64,000 nt of DNA from Loripinus fragilis (GCA_964019695.1 OZ026519.1:29603213-29667212); one strand, 5' to 3'; counted from the first letter of the stretch, positions 12,301 to 27,300 are shown. Notes: generated by a model not told the origin, from the letters alone. Program-made: numbers and translations.

Positions 12301-15300
12301 TTATTATTGTGCCATATTTTACTCTTTGGATGTTAGATTTTTTCAATACCATCCAGTTGTCAAACAGTTTGGATCCAGATCAGGCCCAACATTTTGACTG
12401 GCCTGATCTGGGTCCAAACTGTTTGCGAAGGTTATCAACAGACAACAAAAGTCGACCCTAGGGGGTAAAGAGTTAAATACAAAACTACTTTTTGATGCTA
12501 CTTTCTGGCTAAAACCTTGGCTGAATATTACTATAATGTTCCACACTTCTCCCCATATTATCTGTTAACCCTTTTCAATCTGGATAGTGGATACAGGTTC
12601 AAATAGTAAAGACCCGTATGAAATAAAGCATAAGTTGGCATTTCATCAGGGTTAGCACTGTTTGCTAAAATAAAAACAATCTAAAAAAAACCTGAAATTC
12701 ATCATTTTACAGAATTTTTTACTGACAATCCACTTATAGCGAGAATTCACACTTTTTTTAAATGCATTTATTATAGAGCTTACAGTATGGTAGGAATAAT
12801 CATTCATTCAATGTGTTTGAAATCCCTTCAATTAGCCTGTAATTAATTACTTTCAGTTGGCACTGGGGGTCTGGCCATTTGCAGGTCAATGAGCTCCTAA
12901 CAAGTGGACTGGAATCACTATGACTTGCTTACACACTACCAGACCAAGGTCTTAAATCCTTGATAATGGCAAAAATTAACAATGTTTCTAAGTAATATTT
13001 TAAGCAGTGTGTACATTGATGACTATATTTTGATACATGGGCCAAGGTTTGATAATTATTTCTAAAATTCAACCCTTAAAGCACAAATTATTACTATAGC
13101 AGACAACATATTTTGTAATAATTTTCTTTATTTTGGGTACAATAAGACATAGCAAAATCAACTGAAACTTATTGAAAAACAAAATACTTTTCTTTTAATA
13201 GTCATAACATTCTATTTTGCATTAATCTGACTGATACTTGTTATTAAAACAGAATATCAATTATCCAATATTGAAATGAAGCAATGTATAGAACCATTAG
13301 CAAGGTGATTCCATGAGTTATTTAGCTGACCTGAAATAGAGGTTAATGTCCATCTTTTAATGTCCATTACTGTAATATGGCAGCCCCCAGATGTTTAGAT
13401 TAAGGCATTGAACACTGCCAATATTAAAGCTGCATACTCTGTAACTATGAACATTTTTCGATTTTTTTTTTTTTTTTTTTAAATCATTTGTTAAAGTAGA
13501 ATTAAGCTATGTTTTCACAATTAAAATGTTCAGTACAGCTGAAAACTGCATGGAAAAGTGAATTATCTTACCAAATAGGTGTATTTTTCTCTTGTTGGTA
13601 ATTATTTGCGTCCCTCCAATAATTCTAGACCGTTGAATTTTAACATAAATACAGTTGTTTTGATAGTGATAACTTGTTAAGATTTACGAAAACGGTAAAA
13701 TGTTTACCTGAATTTGAGTATTTTTACTGTGTTCTTGAAAAATAAAAATATTATTTTTAAAATTAGAAGATCAAAAGTTACAGACTATGCAGCTTTAACT
13801 TAGCAGATGAGGGGATGATCTATGAAAAATATATAAGTACATTATGAAATATTTATTTTTGATTTAAGTTAAATGTTCAAAACCATGAACATACACTTTA
13901 ATATAAAGAGATAAACTGGACATTTTCAACACGTATGGGGTAGGTAACTTTTTAGTTATAATTATCACTATTGTCTATACTCTAGTAGCTGACTGTCAAT
14001 AGCATTTTAGGTCTAGTGCCAGCCGGCTGGCACTAGACCAAAAAGTCTATTGTCAGCCGGCTGGCACTAGACCTAAAACGCTATTGACAGCCGGCTGTCA
14101 ATAGACGTCGCCTATATTAAAACTTAGTTTTCTCACAAACCATTGGCCCAATGGGGCTCAAATTTCATGTGAAGACTTCTTATGATAAGTCAGCCAAAAT
14201 GTATACAAAATATTTTGGTCACATGACAAAGATGGCCGCCATGCCCATATATGGTAAAAACCTTTTAAAATCTTCTTCTCCAGAACCAGAAGGCCAGTGA
14301 CCTTGAGACTTGATATGTAGTATTGGGGATGTGGGGCCTACCAAGTTTGTTCAAATGATGATCCTAGGGTGACCTTGACCTACTTAACGTCAAGGTCAAG
14401 TTTGCTTCCTAATGCATTTGAATGGGAAATATTTTGAAAAGTTGATTTTTTGAATACTGTCGAAGCCAAAGTCATTACTCTTACTTGATATGTTCAATCC
14501 AGTGTCTATAAATAAGTCTCAAAGGTCAAGGTTGATCTTTGACCTTTCAAACCAAGGTTGCTTATATTAGAGTCAAATCAACATATTAAAACATAGTTTT
14601 CTCAGACATTTCTTAGCCAATTGAAACCAAATTTCATATGAGCACTCCTTATGATTGGTTAGCCAAAACTTATACAAATTGTTATGATCATGTGACTAAC
14701 ATGGCCACCATGCCCATATAGGGTAAAAACTCTTTAAATCTCTTCTTCTCTGGAACCAAAAGGCCATTGGCTTTGGGACTTGGTATATAGGATCGGGGAT
14801 GTGGGCCCTACTAGGTTAGCACAAATGATGAATCTAGTTTGACCTTGAACTACTTTATGGCAAGGTCAAATTTGATTCCTAATGCATTTATATGGAGAAA
14901 ATCTTAAAATGTTCTTTTTCTATAACTGAGCCGAATTCATAATAGTTAAACCTATTGAGACAATGGTTTATTAAGTACCAAATGTCAAGCTGACCTGTGA
15001 CCTTTTATCCAAGGCCACTCATTTGGACTGCCACATACCTATCTAAACATATTTTTCTCAGAAATCACTGGGCTGTTTGATGGATTATTCATTAGATTGT
15101 TTAGATCACTTGACCAAAATGTATATGGTAAAAACAAAATTTGTTCCATTATAAGCTGTAGTTGACCTTGACCTATTTTAACATTATTAAGGAGATCAGG
15201 TGAGCGCCTCAGGACCTTCAGGTCCTCTAGTTTGTAGGACTTAGAGGTGTTGATAGAGACCGAAATCAGTATAAAATTGTTGTGCCTTTAGTTGGTGCAG

Positions 15301-18300
15301 CATATGCTGCACCAAATACATGTATAGGCACAACAATTGTATACTAATTTTCTAATACTAATGCCTCCATTATCTCAGTCTAGCATTTCTGAAGTCGAAT
15401 TTTAACACTTAGATCAATAGAGTTTCATTATCTTTTAGTCCTTGAAAACTGTAGGAGAAGCTTTTAGAAGTCCTTGAAAAGTCCTTGAAGTTTACTCAAG
15501 TTTACTTGTATGAACCCTGCATGATTTCCTTTACATTTCAGGTTGTTGTACACCTCTAAGGAGCTCCAGCGATAAGACATATATTTTCCCTAGTTGACAT
15601 GATCACAAAACCTAAATTTTCAAATTGCCATATTGTTTTTAAAATTGGACTGTTTCGGTAGTAAAATATGCATAGAAAGCATCAAAATAGGTTTCAAAGC
15701 GATCCATCATTTAGAAAGCCGTGAAAACTTGCGCCTTCAACTCCCACCCCTCATTTTACGTCTTTAGACTGGGTGCCGTTTAGACGATAGTTTTAGTAAA
15801 TCCTTTGCAGGTTTTCAAAAAGTAAAAGTGCTAAAATATTAAGGATATAAGTGCCCTTCATTTCCAAAACTTTGCGGTATTCCTTTCGCGCATGCGTACG
15901 AAATAGACTTAAAATTGTGACGTTTGTCATTGAAAAGATGAAACTGGCGTCTTTCAGTTTATTTTTAGATGCTTTCCCCCCCCTAGATCCAAGATGCCCT
16001 TTGGACAATTAAATGTCGCTATACAAATATTATGAATATATAACATATGTAAATGGCGTCTTGGGTCTAGGGGGGGGAAAGGGGTTATATAAGCGAAAGA
16101 AGACATTAAATATCTGACAAAAATAGACCACTTTGCAAGATGGTCGTGTTTATTGTACATCAACTGTATAAATAGTTTTACTGTACATAGCGTGGTTCCC
16201 TGTTTAACGGTATAGTTCCCATATATGTTACTGAATAACAAGCACAGTTGATGATCGAAATAAATTCTCATTCAATAAGAAGTAGAGTTATTACATGCAT
16301 GAAGGAAACCCTGTTTTAAATATACAAATTGGGGGCAATGGTGCATCGACGGCTCGTCTATATATATTTGTTGAATGTGCCTAGTTTCTACAGTCGTTAT
16401 TACAACAAAATAAAATGAACGTCTCGTTTAGGGAGATTGCTCGCCTTATCGCTAGAAATTCTTAGTAATTTTGGACTACAATCAGAAGACTTCTTTTTAC
16501 TATTCATCATTAAAAAATAGCCCTGAAAAGAGAGATTTCAAGATGATTTTTTTTTATTTTTCCACAAAACATGAGTGTTGGGTATTTACTGGAAGTATCA
16601 ATTGAGAGGGTTCTTTTGAGCATCCAGAACACATATTTTTCAAAACTGATCTGTAAGAAAATAATCACAAATTTACGATAAAAAATAAAGCTTATTTTCT
16701 GATTGCATTAGTCAATACATGTATCTAATAAATCTGATGATGCTTTCAGGTAATAAATAATGATTTTTGAGGCTGATACTCAACCCTGCCATGTAGAAAT
16801 CCGCTATTAACTTTACTTTGTTTTTGTTTTCTTAAAGCATCAAGGGACATGCTACGCTGGGCAACACATGAAGATAACAGAGCTATTCAGGTTAGTATAG
16901 TGGCTAAATTGTGAATAGGGATTTATTTTATATACTGCCAACTAGCTCTACAAGTAGCAATTTAGGGTACAAATAAATTGGGTGCCAGGAGGTTCTTCAT
17001 CATTGCAGATTTATTATGGGAGGGAATTTTCTAGGCCTGATTTGGGCCTGAATATCGGCCCATTCCCAATTCAAAATAGAGCAAAAACTTACCAAAAGGT
17101 GCATATCATTCCCAATTTCTTAGTTTTACAGATTGGTGAAAATTTAATGAAAATCCCAACAAAAACAGTAAAGTTACAGATGCATGAAAATTTGCATTAA
17201 AAGGTGAATGAAAACATGTTTTCATTCACATTTTTATGCAAATATTAATGAGTATTTTAGGATGGGCAATAAAGCAACAAATATGTTACAGCTTTACACC
17301 GCTAATTTCTTATGGTTTTTAATCCATTTAAAATGGCATACTGCATCAAATTTTCACAATTTTGATAATCAAAATGCTTTATCCCCAAATTCAACAGGCC
17401 CCTGGCCCCGACTTCAGAAAGGTAAGAAAATCCCTGTATGGACATCATAAGACAGAAATTGAGAATGAAAGATCACAGGGATATACGGTACTCATCGTGC
17501 ATCCATGTACGCATAAATTGATGACAGTATGCATTGTAATGATCAACATGCATCCATGTGTATGCAGAAGCCTGCATATAAAAGACAGACTACAAACATT
17601 TCCACATCAAAAATGGAATTTCCAAATCTAACATTCATGTTTCTGTATCATTATCCAAATCTGTGTTATAATGAGGTGTGTTATAATGGTACTGCCCTGT
17701 ATACGGTAAATGTTCTAAAATTTTGAACACTAGTTGCCTACTTAAAAGGCCTAGACAAACAAGGCAGACCCAGATCAGACTGCTTCTGAAGAAACAGTCT
17801 GATCAGGGTCTTCCCTGTTTGCTATTCTGACAAGCATTTTGTGAATTCCAGCCCTCAAATCCAAAATTTTGCTTGAGAACAGAAAAAGAAAAAGTGTTCA
17901 AAATTTTAGAACTTTTACTGTAAGTCGATGCTTGTTTCAGGATATAATCAACCAGATGTCAGAACTCAGTATGCTGTGGACAGATGTACAGAGTGAATTC
18001 CTTGGTAAGATATAGTGAAACTGAATATTGAAGCACCTTAAAATAAAATTAAAGCACTGTGATCTAAATTTTATGTTACGGTGATTTTGTCCTTTATCTT
18101 CTACACGCCTACCAAACGATTCAATGCTCAACATCTGATTGAATATTAAAAACAATTTCTCCAGGAAGTCGAAGAGAATAAAAAAGATGTGAATGTCATG
18201 CAACAGCCTATGCATTCTTACGTTTGTGGTATAAATTTGCGGTCAGAAAGTTCTTGTGTTTTGTCCGATTTTACTTTTCCTGTATAATAGGTGTATCGGA

Positions 18301-21300
18301 ATTTGACAGGAATGTGTTTATCTTTCAAAAAAGTAAATATGACCTAATGAGAATACTTTCTGAGCTCGTATTTAAACCACAAACGCAGGAATACATAGGC
18401 TGCATGACATTCCCCGATTTTAATTTTCTTCACACAGCAGTTGTTTTTGATATTCAACCAGATGTTTAGCATTGGATCGTCTGGTAGGCAAATTCAATAT
18501 TAATTGAGAAGGTATCCAGGATAAGGTACAAGTTGGTGATGTGCGTACAGCAAAGATTCTAATCTGTTTGCGCATCTGCACAATCTGATCAGTCTTAGTT
18601 TTCTTTCTGAAGAAACATGGGACCCTTGGATACCCATAGAAGTGTCTTCGATGGGGTCACATGCCGACTTGTAGCTTTTGCTGCACACTGGCTCAGTTGA
18701 TGTTTTAATTAGATAATTTAGGATGTTGCCTCTAACTGCCATACTGGGAATTGACCCTTTGTATGTTGGAAACACCTAAATGGGTACTTTTTCAAACAGT
18801 AAGGACCCAGATGAAATGCAGCATAATGCATCAGGAGAAAGCTACGTTTATATGGATAGTTTAAATTTGATTCCTAAATCTTTAAAATAGTAAGTTTAGG
18901 ACATTTTTTTAAAGTTTATTGGAGTTGAGAGAGTGAGTTTATCCTTTTCTTGCTTAACTTGGATTAATTTCGTTTTTATTTTTTTATATCCTGAAGTAGC
19001 CAGCTGATCAGGATCCACATTGTTTCCATCTGTCTTTGATTCCATGGTATTGGTGCAGGAGCATAGCCAGAGGCTTTATCAAGTTGAAGCCCACCAAAAA
19101 TTAAAGGAAACATTAAGAGATATCTGACCTGGTAACTTTACTTTTCAGAAAGCAAATAACAAAGCCGCTGGTCAGGCTGCGCGGATGCGCAGGCTGATCT
19201 GCACCTTTGTTGTTCGCAAGTAACAAAGCCAGGGTTTCTTGTGTAGAGGCCCATATAATGTTGAAGCTCAGGCTTCCTGGCCTCTGCCTGGCTATGCGCC
19301 TGTAATGTATGGAATTGTGCAACTGAACGTCCTTGAAACAAAAATCATCTTTAGTGTAGTATTAATTTGCTTAACCCATTTAAGGTGAAAGGAGTTTCCC
19401 AATCTTATCAATTGGACCTGTCTATTTCCATTTTAACGGTTGCTTGGTGGTATTTTTCATTTTTATTCAAATTTTAATAGAACATTCTGTTGGGAAACAG
19501 TAGAGATCCTGATTAGGTGCTGCATTCTGCGGTGTCTGATCTGTGTCTCCACTGTTTGCATGTGTCCCACAAAAAGGATGCTAGGCTTGTATGGGTTAAT
19601 CTCGACAACATTTACACGGATTGATAAATATTAAAAGTAACTTGAAGGTTGTGTATTAATTGCAGATCGATTGAAAGAGTACAGGCTGATGCTGGAAATG
19701 ATTTTGGCTGGTGAAAAACAAGTGTTTCTTGCAAAACAGAATTATGTAAGTAATGTACATGTATGTACAGTGATGTCAAATTAGCCAACACAAAAAACAA
19801 GTTTTCCATGCTTTCTCAAAGGTGCAACAATTTGGAATTATGCTGTCAAAGTCAGGACTTTAGTTAAGAGTGCATAACAAAAATTTGATCTTCTCATTTC
19901 TCAACCAAAACATACGCTGTGGGTACTCAAAGGAACCGTCTCAATGAGACTGTTCTTTTGAGAACCCAAAACATATGTTAAAATCGATGGGTAAGAAAAA
20001 AATTTACAATTTTTTGCTGAAATCTTTTGTTTACATAGTTCAAATAATTTGGACAGCTATTCTGTGTTTATATTCTGGATACTGGTAAGCAGGTACTTTG
20101 GCTAACTGTGAAGACACAGATAAAATGCAACATAAGGTTGGCATTTCATCATAGTCTGCATTGTTTTCTATTAAAAACAATTTTTAGGGACATAAATACA
20201 TCATAATTTAGAAATAATGATCTGTTACCCTTAAAACAAAAAATGGACTACAGTAAAACCTGTGTAAAAGTTAAAAGGCCACTCTCAAAAAGACCGAAAA
20301 TTGGTTTTCAAGTCCAATTATCGCTTAATGCAGGTCAAAAGTATTGCAGAATGCAGCATTCTGCAGTACTTTTGACCTTCATTAAGCTACCATTTGTCAT
20401 TAAGATCTTTGTTTTGTCTATTTTGAGTGGCCATTTTACACATGTTTTTTCTGCATATCAATGTGGAAGGAAAAACCATCATAATGAACACGGTTTAATT
20501 TTCACATGTGAGCCAGTGTAATTACCAATAATCTTACCCTGTCATGAGTCATATAAAATCCTTCACTCTGTCCTCTTTTAGGTGCTAAGAATTCATGGTA
20601 TCCTGCACACAGCTAAGACTGATCGTACTGAGCAATACACAGGCTGATCTGAGTCTTAGCTGGGCATATTGATAGTTTTCTTGTTTTTGCCTGGCATTGG
20701 ATCATTTAACTCTTTCCTTGCTAGCGGCTACCTTTGTCATCCGCTGATAATCTTTGCAAACAGTTACGACCCAGATCAGGACAGACAGAGCATCCGTTCT
20801 ATTGGTCCTGATCTGGATCCTTATCATTTGACATCGGATAGTGTTCCTGAAAGAATTTTTTTCAGAAGATGACAACAAAAACATGAAATATTACCCAACA
20901 TGCAAAGAGTAAAAAAACTTTCTGTAAGATTTTTCCCTTGGTGGGTTTGTGGTCAAACAAAGAGGGTTATCGGTCTTGATCCACATCTGAATTAAGGGTG
21001 AGGCTGGCGCTTGGTGAAACTGGTTTAAGCCCTCCAGTAAAATATTTTTACTGACCGTTCCCAGAAGGTTCTTCTTTTGTGGATCATTTATGTTATTTAT
21101 GTCTTGTTTTTGTTATGCTTTCTAGGTGTCTATTTATTGATGCCTTGTGGTAGCCTGCTAGGAAACGGCTGACCTCTTGGCTTTTGTTTGTGATGTCTAA
21201 TTGTGAAGTTGTCACTTTCCCATAGGCATCCTGGGTCTGGTTTTGTGCTTGATCGATTCCTGATCTTTGCCCTCTTTCTGACTTTACAGCGCTGTCAGAA

Positions 21301-24300
21301 AAACAATGAGTGGGAGCCTACTTTTGGTGTGGTATCAGTATCAATGGATTGAACTTTGATTTATTTCTTTGGCATGCTGCTAAAATGTTTTCATCTGTGG
21401 TGAGAAATAATATGGACCAGCACATTAGATTTTGGTGCTTATCACAAATGTGCCAAATCCTCTTTTAAACCCACATGCTGACAGATCAAGTTTGGCTAGG
21501 GGTCTAACTTTTGGTCTGAGTCTTTATCCATACCTTGTATATGCCATCAGGAAAGGGTCTGAAGAGTATGTACGTTATAGTAGACTTACCAGCCCCTTCT
21601 TTGAAGGACCAGTCCCATGTACTGGATCATACTGTAAAATGGGAAAATTTTTGCGGTATGTCGTGAACCGCCAAAATTAAAATCCGCGAAATATTTTCCA
21701 AGTATTTGCCTTTATAGAGAACAATTATTGTGTATTCATTTGTGTTCATAAAACACCGTTTTTCATTGAATGACCAGCGTAGTTTACAGGTCAAGCTACA
21801 TGTTTACTGTTCATTGAACCAAGGCCATGCTCATGAGCGTTCATCCGTTACACAATAGACTGCTTGGAAAAGCTGGAAAGATAATTGATTAATTACCCTT
21901 GAACACGCCTGATCATTTATTCAGACTTGGACCAGTGATTGTCAGTATGTGTTCAAATATTTTTTTCAAAATATCTATTATTTACTTTCAAGCCTGTTCA
22001 CATAATTATTAAATAAACTGTACTAAAAAGTAATTGTTTTTGGAGAGAAAAAAGACGATGTCACTGCATTGCCAGTTTAAGTCGACACTTAAAATGTACC
22101 ACTATTCTAGGTACTATGTACAACTTAATACCGACGAGACACTACAACTTCAGCATTCAGATGAAATACTGAATGCACCGAGTCTCAACATTTGGAAATG
22201 ACCAACTAAACGCATACTTGAGACATTTTGCAGGACATTTAACTTGCAGTTAGAGTTTTCGCGGGTACATAAGACCGTGAAAATCAAACACCGCAAATAT
22301 TTATCCTCATGTTTTTGAGGCAAAAACGCGAAAAATTTGGCAACGCGAAAATATTCCATTTTACGGTATGTTATATTTTCTAAAATTTTGAACACTAGTT
22401 CCAATGTCGGCAAAAAGACATAGACAAACAGTGCCGACCCAGATCAGACTGCTTCTGAAGACTGCTTCCCCTTTTGCTATTCTGACAAGATTTTTTGTGA
22501 ATTCTAGCCTTGATGACTAACATTTTGTTTGAGAACAGAACAAAAAAAATATTCTGAATTTTAGATCATTTACAATGTTCTTCTCAAACGTTGATTGAAG
22601 ATGTATCATGTTTGTTATTCGTAGAATGTGTGTGATCACAAGGAGCTGAGGTATAGGAAAGAACTCAATAAAGCTAGCAAGGTAAGTGGTAGCTAGCTTT
22701 AATAGAATAAGCAGGTGTACAGATAAAATTTAGCATAAGTGTTCTCTTCTTTTACCTGTATACTGTACTCTGTGTATTAGGGGTACAGTGCGCATAACAT
22801 TCTCGGTATTCTTTTCTCTAATTTGATAAACAGTGTTGATCCAGATCAGCTGGCTTCTGACACATGATTAAGCCATTTTAATGATAAAATTTCACTGCTG
22901 TATTTACTGAAAATCAGTCGGTAATATATTGTAAACAACCCTTAATACCATGCTCGACTTGTCCGACCTGGTTCCATTTCATTCAGGACAAGTTAGCAAT
23001 TTCTATTTACTTGTCCTGGGACAAGTTTAAAGAAAGTTAATACAATTCTGTATTTTATACACAATAATTATGATAAACTCACATGTGTGGAAAACAATAT
23101 CAATCCTGATCAGCTGGCGGGAAAACAACAGTGTATGTGCCATGTTAATAGCATCTTATACCAATCTTAACAATTTAAGTATAAAATATATCCTACTGTA
23201 GCATATCCCTTCAAATGGAACACTGTTTTTTGGCAATAACATTAAATCTAAAATGGGAATTATAAATTTAATTGGAAAAATATACTTTAAAAAAACCCTA
23301 ACTAAATATATTTTTTGAAGTTTGTATACATTTTTATAAATGATGGGATAGGATGGAATTTCAACATTCTTAATGTTTTATGCAAAACAACATTCCCTGC
23401 TTGTACCTTGAGCAATATGGATCAATGACTATCAATTGAATATAAAACCATGCATATACTAATATAAGACAATTTACAATGCATCAGTGGGTTTTAAATG
23501 TAGCTGCATATTGGCTTGCGTTGCTGTTTATCAGCATAGTCAACAATATTTCAGATATCTAACCATGTAACAAAGACCGCGACTCAAACAAAAGGCTATA
23601 TCTATAGATGTCTACTGCCCAAAATGCCCTCTTAGTTGGAAGCGCCCATTAGCCTAGCTATTCTATGAATGGGTCTGCTTATTGATCTCACCACTCCCAT
23701 ATGAAAACAGGCATATTTTTTCCATCATATAAAGAAGCAATAAAAGTTAAATATAAAATGAAATGTAGTACAAGTAAGTGCTCGTACATCTGTGATCTTA
23801 TTCGTATTTTAAGGCCTGTGCATTTCTCGTACACTGGCACATGCAGACACATGAACAAAGTAGTTAGGTAGACAAATGGAAGCAGGCAAACTGATGGTAC
23901 ATGTACTTGGTAGGCATGAAAGTGTTAAAAACCTATTATCCCTAGAACTATATAAGCAGCTGGGTTTGCATTGTAAACAGCACTTTTTGATGTTGATCGT
24001 CTGCTGTAATCTCTAATGGACATGTTATAGCTGAGCAAATACTACGATATCCATCCAAGGTGTATTGCACCGACAGTACACAAATGGGTACTAAACGGGT
24101 ATTTTCATTCCAACAAAAACTACGTTATATTTTTTTACAAGATATCAGAGCAGTGAGATTGATATCATTCTCCGCCAAAATTTAAATCTAGTTAGGGTTT
24201 AGCTATATCCATGTGCATGCAAATTTTCAGGGTGAAGAAACCTTCATGTAAAATTTTAAAAATGAAAACCTGTGTTCCATTTGAGGTGCAATACTCCAGT

Positions 24301-27300
24301 AATATGCATTGTCTAGACTGATATACATTGTAGGTGATTTAAAATAGTTATACCCTGTTTGTCCACCTGTATGATAAGCTAAAGCTCGTGGATTATCTCC
24401 ACGTACAGGCAGACGAACCCTGGAATAACTATTTCTTATTCTCTCCACAGAAGGGAGCTCTAGATTCTGAACTAAGAAATCTTGAATCAAGAATATCACA
24501 AGCTGAGAGGGCAAAGGATCTTGCTTATGCTGAATGTAAGTATATTTACATGTTGTACCATTTTTGTCCCTATTTTGGAACACTGAAGCCCATGCAACCA
24601 GTGTAGACCCCTAATCAATCTCTCCGATGTTTATCCTGTTTCCCCTGTATGCCATTCTACCACAACAGAGTAGGAAGTAGATGGAATCGATCAAATATTG
24701 AATATGTTTGGTATATTAAAAGTAGTAAATGTGTGACTAGTAATTTATCATTGAAATTGAAGCGTTTGTTTAATGCCTCAAATTTGAACTAAACAATTAC
24801 AATTCCTGAGCTCATAATTTAGATCAGCCAGATGATATCATACCATATGAGCTGTGACACGAAAAAACCTGACTGTGCAAACAACAAAAGCGCAGCCAAG
24901 CCTGCGCTTCAGCTTAGTCTGATCAGTGCCTTTGTTTTTCACTCACTGTGAAGTGTAATATCTAAGTGTGCTTCGCACAAAATTTCATTATACTAGCTAG
25001 TCTCTATATTCAGCAGACTGGTGTGAGTCATGCTTGGGTGGAAACCCCAATGACAGGTTTGGTTTAAATATATTTATTTCCTTTTCATTACAAACACATC
25101 ACGATGCACAAATACACAATATAAAGGATTAGAACAAAGCATACTGCTTATTTAGCTCTGCTCCTTTAAGGAGAAAGACGGGTTTTCTTGTGAGGAGACC
25201 ATACGAATCTCTGAATATTCATGCATATAGGCATAGATCATCAGCCTTATCACTGATCAGGATTTATCCTGCTAACCATTCAGTCATTGCATATCACACA
25301 TATTCAGTATATTTATATGTTCAAAGGTTTTAAGGAAAAGTATGATAAGGAGCTAACATATCCCATATTTAGTGTCAATACAGAGAAAAGGCCAGCAAAT
25401 GATGTTTATCATTTTAAGCAGTTGCATTAAATCACTACCCGAACCAGGTATCTAAAGATGTGCAACCTGAAGAAATGAACAAAATATGAAACCTGTGCAT
25501 TTTTGCACAGGTTTCATACATTGTACTTTTTCTGCCACTTACAGTAAAAAAGAATTCATTACACACAGTCTTCTTTGTTTTCATTCATAAATTTATGACA
25601 GTAAAACCTGTCTAAAACAGCCACTTTCAAAAAGACCAAAAATGGTTTTCAAGACCAATTATTGTTTAATGCAGGTCAGCAGTATTGCAGAATGCTCAAA
25701 GGGGAGCATTCTGCAATACTTTCATTAAGCTACAATTTGTCATTAAGGTCTTTGCTTTGGTTTTTTTTTTTGAGTGGCCGCTTAAGACAGGTTTTACTGT
25801 AGTTCTAACATGTTGTCATCTCATTATTGAAAGTCTTAGATCTCCACTGCAAAATTGTCTAGAAGGTTTAATCTACTCATTTTAGGAGTACAAGCTGTAG
25901 GCAGCATGGCCAATTGGCAGGAACTTGCCAACATGATTATTCAGCTTAACAGAGAAGAACAGGCCCCAAGGTTATAAAAATATTTTTTTGGTCAACTGAA
26001 CTGAGCATGGAATTTCAACTGCTCTTAAAAACTAAAATTTGCCGGACCGCCTAACACAGTGGGTAACATGTCTGACTGCAGATACAGGGGTGGCGAGTTC
26101 TATCCTGTCCCTGTCCCATACTTTGGCGGAGATTGATCATGAAATAATTTCTATGGCCATTTTCCTCCCTTCCGCTGAATCAAAAAGGGTTGTTGTTGGT
26201 TACAAGGGAAAGTATGTGCACAAAGTACTGATTAACGGCTTAGACAAGCTTGCCCAGGGAAAAAGTGTGGTTAGGTGAACCGACCCTCTCAGCATGACCA
26301 TAGCTGTTAACTGGGATGTAAGGCATCAAACCAACCAAACAAACAAAAACTAAAATGCTGAAAATAAAGACGTTTTCTTGCTTTCAAGCTCTCATATGCT
26401 GTATTCATCATGCCTGTAAATGTTAAAATACCAACAATTGTTGGCATTTAAACATTTATGAGCATCACTTAGTGGACCTCTACCAAAGTTGTTAAAATTA
26501 TGCCCCTAGGGCCAAAAATGGTCGCTGTCTGGTGGTCACACGTTTTACATAGGCTTATATAGGGAAAATACGAGAAATCTTCTTGTCAGAAGCATAAGGC
26601 CTAGAGCCTTAATATTTGGTATGTCGAATCAGCTAGTGGACCGCTGCCAAGTTTGCTCAAATTATGCCCCGCCCAAGGGAAAATATGAAAAAATCTTCTT
26701 TTCTGGAACCACAGGGCCTAGCGCCTTGGTATTTAGTATGTAGCATTAAAGCTGCATACTCTGTAACTATGAACATTTTTCGAAAACTTTTATTTTCTTT
26801 TTAAAAGTAGAATTAAGCTATGTTTTCACAATAAATATGTTCAGTGCAGCTGAAAACTGCATGGAAAAGTGAATTATCTTATCAAATGGGTGTATTTTTC
26901 TCTTGTTGGTAATTATTTGCGTCCCTCCAATAATTATAGACCGTTGAATTTTAACATAAATGCAGTTGTTTTGATAGTGGTAACTTGTTAAGATTTACGA
27001 AAATGGTAAAATGTTTACCTGAATTTTAGTATTTTTACTGCGTTCTTGAAAAATAAAAACATTATTTTTAAAATTAGAAAATCAAAAGTTACAGACTATG
27101 CAGCTTTAACTAGTGGACCTCTACCAAGTTTCTTTTAATTATGCCCCTGGGGCGAAAAATGGCTCAGCTCTGGGGGTCAAATGTTTTGCATAGGCTTAAG
27201 GCCCTGTCACACTATAACGTTATGGCCAACATATGCCGAAGTATGAAATATATATCTAGTACGCTGAAATCAAATAAAAAAAATCAGAGGAAGCCTCTCT

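Larger units (their letters stand above)
9893..12560. repeat. Repeat E, copy split by element D
   Basis: 9893-10008 and 12225-12560 together match the uninterrupted copy at 6690-7135. The break is exactly at ATTACA, which is present on both sides of element D. Confidence 0.75.
8396..14112. mobile_element. Element B: inverted-repeat transposon, 9 bp target duplication
   Basis: Left arm 8396-8522 and right arm 13988-14112 are near-perfect inverted copies of about 125 bp. The ends are GGAAGTGTCTATTGACAG and, on the other strand, GGCGACGTCTATTGACAG. TATATTAAA flanks both sides (8387-8395, 14113-14121), and removing the insert restores the repeat F sequence. Each arm is a row of CCGG-centred palindromes (GACAGCCGGCTGTC, GCCAGCCGGCTGGC). 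Elements C, D and a piggyBac-like MITE lie inside. No transposase is seen. Without the C insertion it is about 4.2 kb. Confidence 0.88.
7812..15231 (+). repeat. Repeat F copy 1 (TAGCTCACC family), split by element B
   Basis: Starts with the hairpin TAGCTCACCTGAGCC / GGCTCCGAGGTGAGCTA, then GTCCGTCC runs. Internal units follow of about 400 bases that share GACCAAGATGGCCGCCATGC, GACCTTGGGACTTGGTATG and GACCTTGACCTACTTAACGT. It ends in AGGAGATCAGGTGAGCGCC…CAGGTCCTCTAG. The 5' part is 7812-8386 and the 3' part 14122-15231; element B fills the gap. It has no coding capacity. Its minus-strand frames recur in every copy, but that is repeat identity, not selection. Confidence 0.85.

Noticed and set aside
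12222..12546. Frames with a SLDPDQ…GPDLDPNCL pattern, also near 20669 and 54822
   Set aside because: Translation of the dispersed GATCAGG hairpin, present on both strands.
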